Shown here piece by piece: positions 17,918-25,863 of a DNA stretch of 64,000 nucleotides. The notes beneath the pieces were generated by a model that had not been told where the DNA came from, did no database searches, and saw nothing but the letters and a program-made list of their open reading frames with translations. Positions within the stretch are counted from its first letter, which is position 1. Each line of letters begins with the position of its first letter. The stretch is taken from the NCBI RefSeq assembly GCF_900099965.1, contig NZ_FNDJ01000021.1, forward strand, positions 1 through 64,000, written 5' to 3'. Source of the DNA: Nonomuraea jiangxiensis (lineage in GTDB: Bacteria; Actinomycetota; Actinomycetes; Streptosporangiales; Streptosporangiaceae). The translations under genes and the position numbers were made by a program.

Positions 17918-19101
17918 ACGCTCGCATCCCGGGAACGGGGCCGCGCGGCCGGCGGCCCCGCGGTGCCGCGACCGGCCGGACGGCGGAGGCGCCCGCGACC
18001 GGCGCCACCGCCGCGCCCGCGACCCGCGCGGCCTCCAACCCCTCGGCCCGCCGCGGTGCCGGAGGGCGGGGACGGGGGCGGGTGCTGGTGGCGCGGCTGG
18101 ACGACGCCGGTGACGTGCTGCTGGCCGGGCCCGCCGTCAGGGCCGTGCGTACGCTGGCCCGCGAGGTGGTGTTCCTGGCCGGGCCGAACGGCCGGGCCGC
18201 CGCCGAACTGCTGCCCGGTGTGGACCGCGTGATCGAGTGGCGGGCGCCGTGGATCGACCACACGCCGCCGCCCGTCACCGAGGACCAGGTCGCCGCCCTG
18301 GTGACCGCCCTGCGCGGGCTGGACGAGGCGGTCGTGCTGACCTCGTTCCACCAGTCGGCGCTACCGCTGGCACTGCTGCTCAGGCTGGCCGGGGTGGGCC
18401 GGATCACGGCGATCAGCAACGACTACCCGGGCTCCCTGCTCGACGTCCGGCACGTCTTTGACGAGAGCGTCGACGTGCCGGAGGCCGAGCGCATGCTGGC
18501 GGTCGCCAGGGCGGCCGGGTTCGAGCTGCCGAAGGGCGATGACGGCAAACTCGCTGTTCAGCGGCCCTTGCCGGATATCGGCCACTTTCTGGGGCACCAG
18601 GTAGGCGTCGGCGCCCCTGCCGACAAAGGCGCGTACGTCGTGGTGCACCCAGGGACCTCGGCCCCCGCCCGTACCTGGCCCGCCGACCGGCATCGGCAGG
18701 CCGTACGGGAGCTGGTCGAAGACGGGCATCGAGTCGTCGTGACCGGAACAGAACGTGATCTCACCGCCTACGTCGCCGGCGACCTCGCCACCGATCTCGG
18801 CGGTGTGACCACGTTCGCCGAACTGGCCGCCGTGATCGAACGCGCCGGAGTGCTCGTGGCCGGCAACACGGGCCCGGCGCACCTTGCCGCGGCGGTCGGC
18901 ACACCGGTCGTGAGCCTGTTCGCCCCCGTCGTCCCGGCCGCGCGGTGGGCTCCGTACGGCGTGCCCGTGACGATGCTCGGTGACCAGCAGGCGTCCTGCC
19001 GCGGAAGCAGGGCGCGCGACTGCCCGGTGGCCGGGCATCCGTGCCTGTCCCAGGTGACCAGTGAGCAGGTGGTCAAGGCAGTGAGGGAGCTGACTCAGTG
19101 A
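17914..19101 (+). CDS. family 9 glycosyltransferase (heptosyltransferase-like), long N-terminal tail
   Basis: This 395-residue GT9 protein is related to ADP-heptose:LPS heptosyltransferases. The core runs from VLVARLDDAGDVLLAGPAV to the C-terminal donor site VHPGTSAPARTWP and AGNTGPAHLAAAVGTPVVSLFAP. The first 55 residues are a low-complexity Arg/Ala/Pro tail. A GTG at 18082 with GGAGGG upstream would remove that tail, but the ATG at 17914 overlaps the preceding stop by 4 bp, so coupling favours the longer form. It ends overlapping the GT4 gene by 4 bp. With an ADP-heptose pathway encoded in the same operon, a heptose donor is the best inference. Confidence 0.88.
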   Translation: MNARIPGTGPRGRRPRGAATGRTAEAPATGATAAPATRAASNPSARRGAGGRGRGRVLVARLDDAGDVLLAGPAVRAVRTLAREVVFLAGPNGRAAAELLPGVDRVIEWRAPWIDHTPPPVTEDQVAALVTALRGLDEAVVLTSFHQSALPLALLLRLAGVGRITAISNDYPGSLLDVRHVFDESVDVPEAERMLAVARAAGFELPKGDDGKLAVQRPLPDIGHFLGHQVGVGAPADKGAYVVVHPGTSAPARTWPADRHRQAVRELVEDGHRVVVTGTERDLTAYVAGDLATDLGGVTTFAELAAVIERAGVLVAGNTGPAHLAAAVGTPVVSLFAPVVPAARWAPYGVPVTMLGDQQASCRGSRARDCPVAGHPCLSQVTSEQVVKAVRELTQ

Positions 19102-20285
19102 AGGTCGATCTCGTCTCCGAGCACGCGGACCCGCTGGCGGCGGTCGGCGGCGTCGACTCGGGCGGTCAGAACGTCCACGTCGCAGCACTCGCCGTCGCGC
19201 TGGCCGAGCGCGGGCATTCGGTCGTCATCCACACCCGGCGCTCCTCGGCGTCCCAACCTCAGTCGGTGACCCTGGCGCGTGGCGTCACGGTCGAGTACGT
19301 CACCGCCGGTCCCCCGGTCCCCGTCCCGAAGGACGAGCTGCCCCCGTACATACCGGAGTTCACCGCCCGGCTGGCCGGCCGGTGGGCCGAGCGCCGGCCG
19401 GACGTCGTGCACGCGCACTTCTGGATGAGCGGGCAGGCTGCGCTGGGGGCGGCCGGCGGGGTGCCGGTGGTGCAGACCTTCCACGCGCTCGGCACGGTCA
19501 AGCGGCGCTGGCAGGGCGTGGCGGACACCAGCCCGGCGCACCGGGTCGACACCGAGCGCGAGATCGGCAAGCGGGCCGACGCCGTCATCGCGACCTGCGG
19601 CGACGAGGTGCGTGAGCTGTGCGCGATGGGGATTCCCGAGCGGCGCGTCTCGGTGGTGCCGTGCGGGGTTGACCTGTCGGCGTTCTGCCCGGAGGGGCCG
19701 GTGGCGCCGCGTCCCGGCGGGGCGACGGTGCTCAGCATCGGCCGGATGGTGCCGCGCAAGGGCGTGGACACCGTGGTCAGGGCGCTGCGCCTGCTCCCCG
19801 GCGCGGAGCTGGTGATCGCGGGCGGGCATCCGGACGACGCCGAGGCCGTCAGGCTGCGCGAGCTGGCCGTCGCGAACGGGCTGGAGCACCGGGTGCACGT
19901 GCTCGGCAGCGTGCCACGCGAGCACGTGCCCGCGCTGATGCGCTCCGCCGACGTGGTGGTGGCGGTGCCGTGGTACGAGCCGTTCGGCATGGTGCCGATC
20001 GAGGCGATGGCGTGCGGCGTGCCGGTCGTCGCCTCGGCGGTCGGCGGGCACCTGGACACCGTCGCCGGCTGCGGCGTGCTGGTGCCGCCGCGCCGCCCAC
20101 GGGCCCTGGCCAGGGCGCTGCGGGAGGTGCTGGACGATCCCGGCAGGCGGGAGCAGCTCGGGGCGGCGGGGGCGCGGCGGGCCCGCGAGAGGTACGGCTG
20201 GGCGCGCGTGGCCGAGCTGACCGAGGCGGTCTACACGCAGGTCATCGATGGCAAGGTCTGCCGTCTGGCTGCCCTGGGGGGTTGA
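19098..20285 (+). CDS. family 4 glycosyltransferase
   Basis: This 395-residue GT-B transferase starts at a GTG in a 4-bp overlap. The N terminus (SEHADPLAAVGGVDSGGQNVHVAALAVALAERGH) has the glycine-rich loop of sucrose-phosphate-synthase/MshA-like enzymes. The C-terminal half has ATVLSIGRMVPRKGVDTVVRAL and the EPFGMVPIEAMACGVPVVASAVGG motif with the EX7E pair. Donor and acceptor are unknown. Two bases separate it from the SIS gene. Confidence 0.92.
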   Translation: MKVDLVSEHADPLAAVGGVDSGGQNVHVAALAVALAERGHSVVIHTRRSSASQPQSVTLARGVTVEYVTAGPPVPVPKDELPPYIPEFTARLAGRWAERRPDVVHAHFWMSGQAALGAAGGVPVVQTFHALGTVKRRWQGVADTSPAHRVDTEREIGKRADAVIATCGDEVRELCAMGIPERRVSVVPCGVDLSAFCPEGPVAPRPGGATVLSIGRMVPRKGVDTVVRALRLLPGAELVIAGGHPDDAEAVRLRELAVANGLEHRVHVLGSVPREHVPALMRSADVVVAVPWYEPFGMVPIEAMACGVPVVASAVGGHLDTVAGCGVLVPPRRPRALARALREVLDDPGRREQLGAAGARRARERYGWARVAELTEAVYTQVIDGKVCRLAALGG

Positions 20286-20287
20286 TC

Positions 20288-20836
20288 ATGGATGCTCATC
20301 TGGAAAAGCTCTCGAACGCCTTGGAGAAGGTCGACGACCACGTCGTCACCATCCGGGCCTGGGGCGGCAAGCTGGCCGGGGTGCTGAGCGCCGGGGGCAG
20401 GCTGCTGGCCTGCGGCAACGGCGGCTCGGCGGCCGAGGCGCAGCACCTGACGGCCGAGCTGGTCGGCCGGTTCAGGGACGACCGGCGGCCGTACGCGGCC
20501 ATCCCGCTGCACGCCGACGGCTCGTCGCTGACGGCCATCGCCAACGACTACGGGGTCGAGGAGGTGTACGCCCGCCAAGTGCGGGCGCACGGCCGCGCGG
20601 GAGACGTGCTGCTGTGCCTGTCCACCAGCGGTGGCAGCCCGAACGTGCTGGCCGCCGCCCGGGCGGCGCAGGAGCTCGGGATCGTGTCCTGGTCCATGAC
20701 GGGTCCCGCGCCGAACCCGCTGGCCGACCTCTGCGACGAGGCGATCGCCGTTCCCGCCGAGGAGACGGCCACCGTCCAGGAGGTCCACCTGGCCCTGATC
20801 CACCTCCTCTGCGATGCGCTGGAGGGCGCGCTGTGA
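20288..20836 (+). CDS. gmhA: SIS-domain phosphoheptose isomerase (GmhA-like)
   Basis: This 182-residue SIS protein would convert sedoheptulose 7-phosphate to D-glycero-D-manno-heptose 7-phosphate, the first step to ADP-heptose. Visible motifs are CGNGGSAAEAQHLTAELVGRF, the substrate loop typical of GmhA, then LTAIANDYGVEEVYARQV, LSTSGGSPNVLAAA, and the C-terminal ETATVQEVHLALIHLLCDALE with the catalytic Glu/His region. Length matches GmhA. It is followed with a 4-bp overlap by HldE, which supports the pathway assignment. Confidence 0.93.
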   Translation: MDAHLEKLSNALEKVDDHVVTIRAWGGKLAGVLSAGGRLLACGNGGSAAEAQHLTAELVGRFRDDRRPYAAIPLHADGSSLTAIANDYGVEEVYARQVRAHGRAGDVLLCLSTSGGSPNVLAAARAAQELGIVSWSMTGPAPNPLADLCDEAIAVPAEETATVQEVHLALIHLLCDALEGAL

Positions 20837-22233
20837 CGGATCCGCAGCGAAGCGAGGACATCCGCCACAGCACACCGAGCGCAGCTCGACAAAGAGACGC
20901 TGTGACGGGGCCGATCGTGGTGGTCGGGGACACCTTGCTGGACGTGGATGTCGAGGGGGCGGCTGAGCGGCTCTGTCCGGATGCGCCGGTTCCGGTGGTC
21001 GACGTGGCCGCCGAGCAGGCGCGGCCGGGCGGGGCCGGGCTGGCCGCGCTGCTGGCGGCCCGCGACGGCGCGGACGTCGTGCTCATCACGGCGATCGGCG
21101 ACGACGCCGACGGCCACCGCCTGTGCGGGCTGCTGTCGGAGGAGGTCGATCTCGTACGGCTGCCGCTGCACGGCCGTACCGTGCGCAAGGCCAGGGTCAG
21201 GTCCGGCGGCCAGACGCTGCTCAGGCTGGACACCGGCGACGGCCTGGCCCGGTACGCCCCCAGCCAGGAGGCCCGCGAGGCGATCGCCCGCGCCGGCGTG
21301 GTGCTCGTGTCGGACTACGGCAGGGGCGTCGCCAGGATGGCCCGCGAGTTGCTGCGCGACGTGTCCGTACCGGTGGTGTGGGACCCGCATCCCCGGGGCG
21401 AGCGGCCGCCACCGGGCTGCGCGCTGCTGACGCCGAGCGAGGCGGAGGCGCGCGGGTGGTGCCCGGGTTACCACGGCCCCGATCAGGCGGCCCGCCGCCT
21501 GGTGCGGGACATGCGGGCCGGGGCGGTGGCCGTCACGACGGGAGCGCGCGGGGCCGTACTGGCCGTCGAGGGCGGCCCGCTGACCACGGTGCGGCCGCCG
21601 GTGACGGCCGGCGGCCGGGACGCGTGCGGCGCGGGCGACCGGTTCGCCGGCGCCGCGGCGCTGGCGCTGCGCGACGGCGCCGGCGTCGTGGACGCGGTCA
21701 CCGCCGGCGTGGACGCGGCCTCGCGTTTCGTGGAGCGCGGCGGGGCCGCCGCCGTCCGGGTCCAGGAGCAGCGGCTGGGCGACCGGCCGCGTACGGCGGT
21801 CGAGGTGGCCCGGCTGACCCGCGGGTACGGCGGCCGCCTGATCGCCACCGGCGGCTGCTTCGATCTGCTGCACGCGGGCCACGTGAGCCTGCTGCGGCGG
21901 GCCAGGGCGCTGGGCGACGCGCTCATCGTCTGCGTCAACTCCGACGACTCGGTGCGCAGGCTGAAGGGCCCCACCCGGCCCATCGTGGACGTGCGCGACC
22001 GGGTCGAGGTGCTCAGGGCGCTGAGCTGCGTGGACGCGGTGCAGGTGTTCGAGGAGGACACCCCCGCGGCCGTGATCGAGCTGCTGCGCCCCGACGTGTG
22101 GGTGAAGGGCGGCGAGTACGAAGGGGAGCTGCTGCCCGAATCCGAGGTCCTCGGCAGGCTCGGCGCGGAGACCGTCGTGCTGAGCATGCTGCCGGGCCGT
22201 TCGACAACGAACCTGATCAGGGAGATCCGATGA
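20833..22233 (+). CDS. hldE: bifunctional heptose 7-phosphate kinase / heptose 1-phosphate adenylyltransferase
   Basis: This 466-residue HldE (RfaE) has two domains. The PfkB-type kinase at about 25-330 has VVGDTLLDVDV, SDYGRG, DPHPRG and the GAGD anion hole in GRDACGAGDRF. The nucleotidyltransferase at about 335-466 has ATGGCFDLLHAGHVSLL with the HxGH motif, VNSDDSVRRLKG, KGGEYEGELLPE and the terminal RSTTNLIREI. Together they phosphorylate C1 and, after GmhB, make ADP-heptose. The GTG at 20833 gives a 4-bp overlap with gmhA and a 23-residue leader; an internal GTG at 20902 would give a more typical N terminus. Confidence 0.94.
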   Translation: MTDPQRSEDIRHSTPSAARQRDAVTGPIVVVGDTLLDVDVEGAAERLCPDAPVPVVDVAAEQARPGGAGLAALLAARDGADVVLITAIGDDADGHRLCGLLSEEVDLVRLPLHGRTVRKARVRSGGQTLLRLDTGDGLARYAPSQEAREAIARAGVVLVSDYGRGVARMARELLRDVSVPVVWDPHPRGERPPPGCALLTPSEAEARGWCPGYHGPDQAARRLVRDMRAGAVAVTTGARGAVLAVEGGPLTTVRPPVTAGGRDACGAGDRFAGAAALALRDGAGVVDAVTAGVDAASRFVERGGAAAVRVQEQRLGDRPRTAVEVARLTRGYGGRLIATGGCFDLLHAGHVSLLRRARALGDALIVCVNSDDSVRRLKGPTRPIVDVRDRVEVLRALSCVDAVQVFEEDTPAAVIELLRPDVWVKGGEYEGELLPESEVLGRLGAETVVLSMLPGRSTTNLIREIR

Positions 22234-22904
22234 ACATATTGATCACCGGCGGCGCCTCCGGGCTCGGCCGCGCCACCGCGGAGGCCGTGGAGAAGGAGGG
22301 CTGGCGGCCGCTGGTCGTCGACGTCCGCCGGCCGGACCAGCGTTTCGAACATGTCGTCGCCGACCTGGCCGACAGAGGGGAAGCCGAGCGGGCGGTACGC
22401 GAGCTCGCCGAGCGCGCCGGCGGGCTGGACGGTGTGGTCACGGCCGCGGGCATCGACGCGTGCGGCCGCCTGGAGGACGTGCCCGCCGCCGACTGGGAGC
22501 GGGTCATCCAGGTGAACCTGCTGGGCACGGCCGCCGTCGTGCGGGCGGCGCTGCCGTACCTGAAGCACTCCCGGGGCAAGGTCGTCACCTGCGCCTCCAC
22601 GCTGGGGCTGCGGCCGCTCAGCGACGCGTCGGCGTACTCGGCGTCGAAGTTCGGCGTGGTCGGCTTCACCAGGGGGCTGGCCATCGAGCTGCGCGGGGAG
22701 GTGGGGGTGACGCTGCTCATCCCCGGCGGCATGCGGACGAGCTTCTTCGACGGGCGGCCCGAGCAGTACAAACCGGGGCCGGAGGCAGGGTTGAACGACC
22801 CGGCGGACGTGGCGCAGGCGGTGGTGTTCGCGCTGCGGCAGCCGGCCGGATGCGAGGTGAGGGAGCTCGTGGTCTGCCCGTCCACGGAGACGTCATGGCC
22901 CTGA
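22230..22904 (+). CDS. short-chain dehydrogenase/reductase in the heptose operon
   Basis: This 224-residue classical SDR has the Rossmann motif NILITGGASGLGRATAEA, Asp-containing VADLAD, and the catalytic Ser and YxxxK in STLGLRPLSDASAYSASKFG. It starts in a 4-bp overlap (ATGA) with hldE and overlaps the next gene by 10 bp. Its substrate is unknown. In this setting it could oxidise, reduce or epimerise the nucleotide-heptose or the final glycan; the classical short form is unlike the HldD epimerase, which is an extended SDR. Confidence 0.88.
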   Translation: MNILITGGASGLGRATAEAVEKEGWRPLVVDVRRPDQRFEHVVADLADRGEAERAVRELAERAGGLDGVVTAAGIDACGRLEDVPAADWERVIQVNLLGTAAVVRAALPYLKHSRGKVVTCASTLGLRPLSDASAYSASKFGVVGFTRGLAIELRGEVGVTLLIPGGMRTSFFDGRPEQYKPGPEAGLNDPADVAQAVVFALRQPAGCEVRELVVCPSTETSWP

Positions 22905-23767
22905 ACCTGCTCGTGCTGCGCGGGCTCGGCCTGGGCGACCTGCTCACGGCCGTGCCCGCGCTGCGGGCGCTGCGCCAGGCGTTCCCCGGGCACCGGATCA
23001 CGCTGGCGGCACCGCGGGCGCTGGAGGCCCTGCTGCCGCTGACCGGCGCGGTGGACGCCCAGGTGGACGTGCGGGGGCCGGGTCCGGTGCCGTTCGAGCG
23101 GCCGGACATCGCGGTGAACCTGCACGGGCGGGGCCCGCAGAGCATCGACGCGCTGCGGCGCACCGACCCGGGGCGGCTGATCAGCTTCGGCACCGGGCCC
23201 GCGTGGCAGGACGGGGTGCACGAGGTGCGGCGCTGGTGCGGCCTGCTGGAGTGGTACGGCATCCGCGCCGACCCCGGGGACCTGACGCTGGGCGTCTCGG
23301 ACCGGACCGGCCCGGCGATCGTGCACCCGGGGGCGGCCTACCCGGCCCGCCGCTGGCCGCCGGAGCGTTTCGCCGAGGTCGCCGCCGAGCTGGACGACGT
23401 GGTCGTCACCGGCAACGCCGAGGAGGTGCCGCTGGCCGAGCGGGTCGCCGAGCTGGCGGGGCTGCCGCCGGAGCGCATGCTGGCCGGGCGTACGTCCCTG
23501 GGCGACCTGATCGACCTGGTCAGCAGGTCGAAGCTGGTGGTCTGCGGTGACACCGGCGTGGCGCACCTGGCGACGGCGTTCTGCGTGCCGTCGGTGGTGC
23601 TGTTCGGGCCGGTCTCGCCGTCGTTGTGGGGTCCGCCGCCCGGCTGGCGTCATGTGGCGCTGTGGGCGGGGCGGAGCGGTGATCCGCACGGCGAACGGGT
23701 GGATCCCGGCCTGCTGCGGATCGAGGTTTCCGAAGTGGTCGACGCTGCCTTGGAGGTCACGTCATGA
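22895..23767 (+). CDS. family 9 glycosyltransferase (heptosyltransferase-like), second copy
   Basis: This 290-residue GT9 protein begins LNLLVLRGLGLGDLLTAVPALRAL, the standard ADP-heptose heptosyltransferase N terminus. The donor-binding half has VHPGAAYPARRWPPERF, then VVCGDTGVAHLATAFCVPSVVLFGP. It lacks the N-terminal tail of the first GT9 in this operon. The ATG at 22895 overlaps the SDR by 10 bp, and its stop overlaps the next start by 4 bp. Two GT9 enzymes imply that two heptose (or related) transfers may build the product. Confidence 0.9.
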   Translation: MALNLLVLRGLGLGDLLTAVPALRALRQAFPGHRITLAAPRALEALLPLTGAVDAQVDVRGPGPVPFERPDIAVNLHGRGPQSIDALRRTDPGRLISFGTGPAWQDGVHEVRRWCGLLEWYGIRADPGDLTLGVSDRTGPAIVHPGAAYPARRWPPERFAEVAAELDDVVVTGNAEEVPLAERVAELAGLPPERMLAGRTSLGDLIDLVSRSKLVVCGDTGVAHLATAFCVPSVVLFGPVSPSLWGPPPGWRHVALWAGRSGDPHGERVDPGLLRIEVSEVVDAALEVTS

Positions 23768-24726
23768 GGGCTCTGGTCACCGGAGGCGCCGGGTTCCTGG
23801 GTTCGTACCTGTGCGAGCGGCTGCTGGACGAGGGGGCGGAGGTGGTCTGCATGGACAGCTTCCTGACCGGCGGGCCGCGCAACGTCGAGCACCTGATCGA
23901 CCGGCCGGAGTTCCGGATCGTCGAGTGCGACCTGACCGGCTACGTACACGTCGGCGGGCGACTGGACCTGGTCCTGCACTTCGCCTCGGCCGCCTCGCCC
24001 GCCGACTACCTGCGCTACCCGATCGAGACCCTGCGGGTGGGCAGCGTCGGCACGCTGCACGCGCTGGGCCTGGCCAGGGAGAAGGGCGCCAGGTTCCTGC
24101 TGGCCTCGACCAGCGAGGTGTACGGCGATCCCCTCGAACACCCCCAGCGGGAGACGTACTGGGGCAACGTCAACCCGGTCGGCCCGCGCAGCGTCTACGA
24201 CGAGGCCAAGCGCTTCGCCGAGTCCCTGACCACCGCCTACCACCACTCGCGCGGCACCGACACCGGCATCGTGCGCATCTTCAACACCTACGGGCCCCGT
24301 ATGCGGCCCTTCGACGGCCGGGCGATACCGACGTTCATCCGGCAGGCGCTGACGGGCGAGCCGATCACCATCACCGGGGACGGCTCGCAGACGCGCTCCA
24401 TCTGCTACGTCGACGACACCGTGTCCGGCATCCTGGCCATGGCTCGAAGCGACTTCACCGGCCCGGTCAACATCGGCAACCCGAAGGAGCTGACCATGCT
24501 GGAGCTGGCCACGATGATCAGGGACCTGGCCGGGTCGTCGTCGGAGATCGAGTTCATCGACCGGCCGGCCGACGACCCCAAGGTACGCCGCCCCGACACG
24601 TCGCTGGCGGCCGAGCGGCTGGGCTGGCAGGCCAGGGTGCCGGCCGAGGAGGGCCTGAAGCGGACGATCGAGTGGTTCTCCGCGGAGCTGGCCACGGCCG
24701 AAGGGTTCGAAGAGCTCCAGGTCTGA
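23764..24726 (+). CDS. extended SDR, UDP-glucuronate decarboxylase-like
   Basis: This 320-residue NAD-dependent sugar-nucleotide enzyme begins ALVTGGAGFLGSYLCERLL. It has the signature of UDP-xylose synthases: HFASAASPADYLRYPIETL, STSEVYGDPLEHPQRETYWG, YDEAKRFAE with the YxxxK pair, and FNTYGPRMRPFDGRAIPTF. Decarboxylation of UDP-glucuronate to UDP-xylose is the likely reaction, though other decarboxylations or dehydrations by close relatives are possible. It is the last gene of the nine-gene operon, starts in a 4-bp overlap and converges with another SDR 17 bp away. Confidence 0.88.
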   Translation: MRALVTGGAGFLGSYLCERLLDEGAEVVCMDSFLTGGPRNVEHLIDRPEFRIVECDLTGYVHVGGRLDLVLHFASAASPADYLRYPIETLRVGSVGTLHALGLAREKGARFLLASTSEVYGDPLEHPQRETYWGNVNPVGPRSVYDEAKRFAESLTTAYHHSRGTDTGIVRIFNTYGPRMRPFDGRAIPTFIRQALTGEPITITGDGSQTRSICYVDDTVSGILAMARSDFTGPVNIGNPKELTMLELATMIRDLAGSSSEIEFIDRPADDPKVRRPDTSLAAERLGWQARVPAEEGLKRTIEWFSAELATAEGFEELQV

Positions 24727-24743
24727 GCCGCCGGGCCGGGGCT

Positions 24744-25691
24744 TCAGCGCGGGTTGCCCGCGCGCAGCCAGGCGAGGTAGTCGGCGACGGCCCGCTCGGT
24801 GTCGTAGGCGGGCTCGTAGCCGGTGTCCGCGCGCAGCCGGCTGATGTCGAGCCACATCGGCGGGGCGTCGCGGCCCTCGGGCAGGTCCACCCGGGCGTCC
24901 GGGACGATCCTCCGGATCGCCGCGGCGACCTCGCCGTTGGTGGTGGCCCGCCCGGAGGCCACGTTGTACGTGCGGTGCCGCAGCCGGTCCGCGAGCTGCA
25001 GCAGCGCGATGGCCCGCCCGCAGTCCTTGACGTAGCACAGGTCGGTCCCGTCGCCCGCGCGGCGGCCCGCGATCACCGTGGACAGGTCGGGGACGGTGCC
25101 GGCGGCCGCCGCGTGCACGAGCTGCGGCGCGCCGAAGAACCGCGACGGGGTGTGGCCGAGCGGGCCCCAGATGGCGCCGATGCGGTAGTTGACCACGTCG
25201 AGGCCCATGGTGCCGGCCAGGTGGTCGCTGATCAGCTCGCCCACCTTCTTGAAGGCCGGGATCGGGTGGCCGGCCGTCAGCGGCAGCGGCACGTCCTCGG
25301 GAAGCGGGCTCTCGGCCGTGACGCCGCCGTACACGCCGATCGTGCTGGCCACGCCGACCCGGCGCACCTGCCATTCCCGGGCGGCCTCGAACACGTTGAA
25401 CAGGGTGTCGAGTGCCCCGCGCGCCCCTTCGAGCGGTTCGTGCGCGCCCGGCGGCCAGGGCATGGATCCAGCGAGGTGCACGATGCCGGTGATGTCGTGG
25501 CGGCGGCCGACGTCCAGCAGGGCCTTCAGGTCGGCGAGGTCGGCCTGCTCGACGAAGACGCGGTCGGCGGGGAGGTGGCCGGGGGTCGTGGCGGCCCGGC
25601 GCTGGACGAGCACGCAGGACTCGCCCAGGTCGAGCAGCGCGCGGGTGGTGTGCGTGCCGATGAAGCCGAGCCCGCCGGTGATCAGAATCAT
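24744..25691 (-). CDS. NAD-dependent epimerase/dehydratase
   Basis: This 315-residue extended SDR begins MILITGGLGFIGTHTTRALL. The catalytic region has STIGVYGGV and a C-terminal sugar-nucleotide-binding half (CYVKDCGRAIALLQ, YNVASGRATTNGEV). The usual YxxxK is not obvious; FKKVGELI stands roughly where it would be, so catalysis may differ from classical epimerases. Starts at 25691 and 25703 are both possible, each with weak ribosome binding sites. It faces the heptose operon tail to tail and probably belongs to the same pathway. Confidence 0.85.
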   Translation of the reverse strand: MILITGGLGFIGTHTTRALLDLGESCVLVQRRAATTPGHLPADRVFVEQADLADLKALLDVGRRHDITGIVHLAGSMPWPPGAHEPLEGARGALDTLFNVFEAAREWQVRRVGVASTIGVYGGVTAESPLPEDVPLPLTAGHPIPAFKKVGELISDHLAGTMGLDVVNYRIGAIWGPLGHTPSRFFGAPQLVHAAAAGTVPDLSTVIAGRRAGDGTDLCYVKDCGRAIALLQLADRLRHRTYNVASGRATTNGEVAAAIRRIVPDARVDLPEGRDAPPMWLDISRLRADTGYEPAYDTERAVADYLAWLRAGNPR

Positions 25692-25804
25692 GAGTCCATC
25701 CATCAGAAAGGCGAATAATCAGTACTGCTGACAATCAGCCTAGGGACAGGTGCGGGCGCTGTCCAGGGGCGGCGCTCGTTCAGCGGTTCACGGGCGCATG
25801 ACAA

Positions 25805-25832
25805 AGCCCCGCGCCACGAGGTGCGCGGGGCT
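25805..25832 (-). terminator. rho-independent terminator of the mycothiol unit
   Basis: AGCCCCGCGC and GCGCGGGGCT form a perfect 10-bp stem with an 8-base loop, 32 bp after the mshC stop. Read on the minus strand the stem is followed by TTTGT, as expected for an intrinsic terminator ending the leftward unit. Confidence 0.85.
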
Positions 25833-25863
25833 CAGAGGTGGTGCTGCGACAGCCGGGGGCGGG

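Noticed and set aside
18082..19101. Alternative shorter start for the first GT9 gene
   Set aside because: The upstream ATG overlaps the preceding stop by 4 bp like its neighbours; the shorter start remains possible but less likely.
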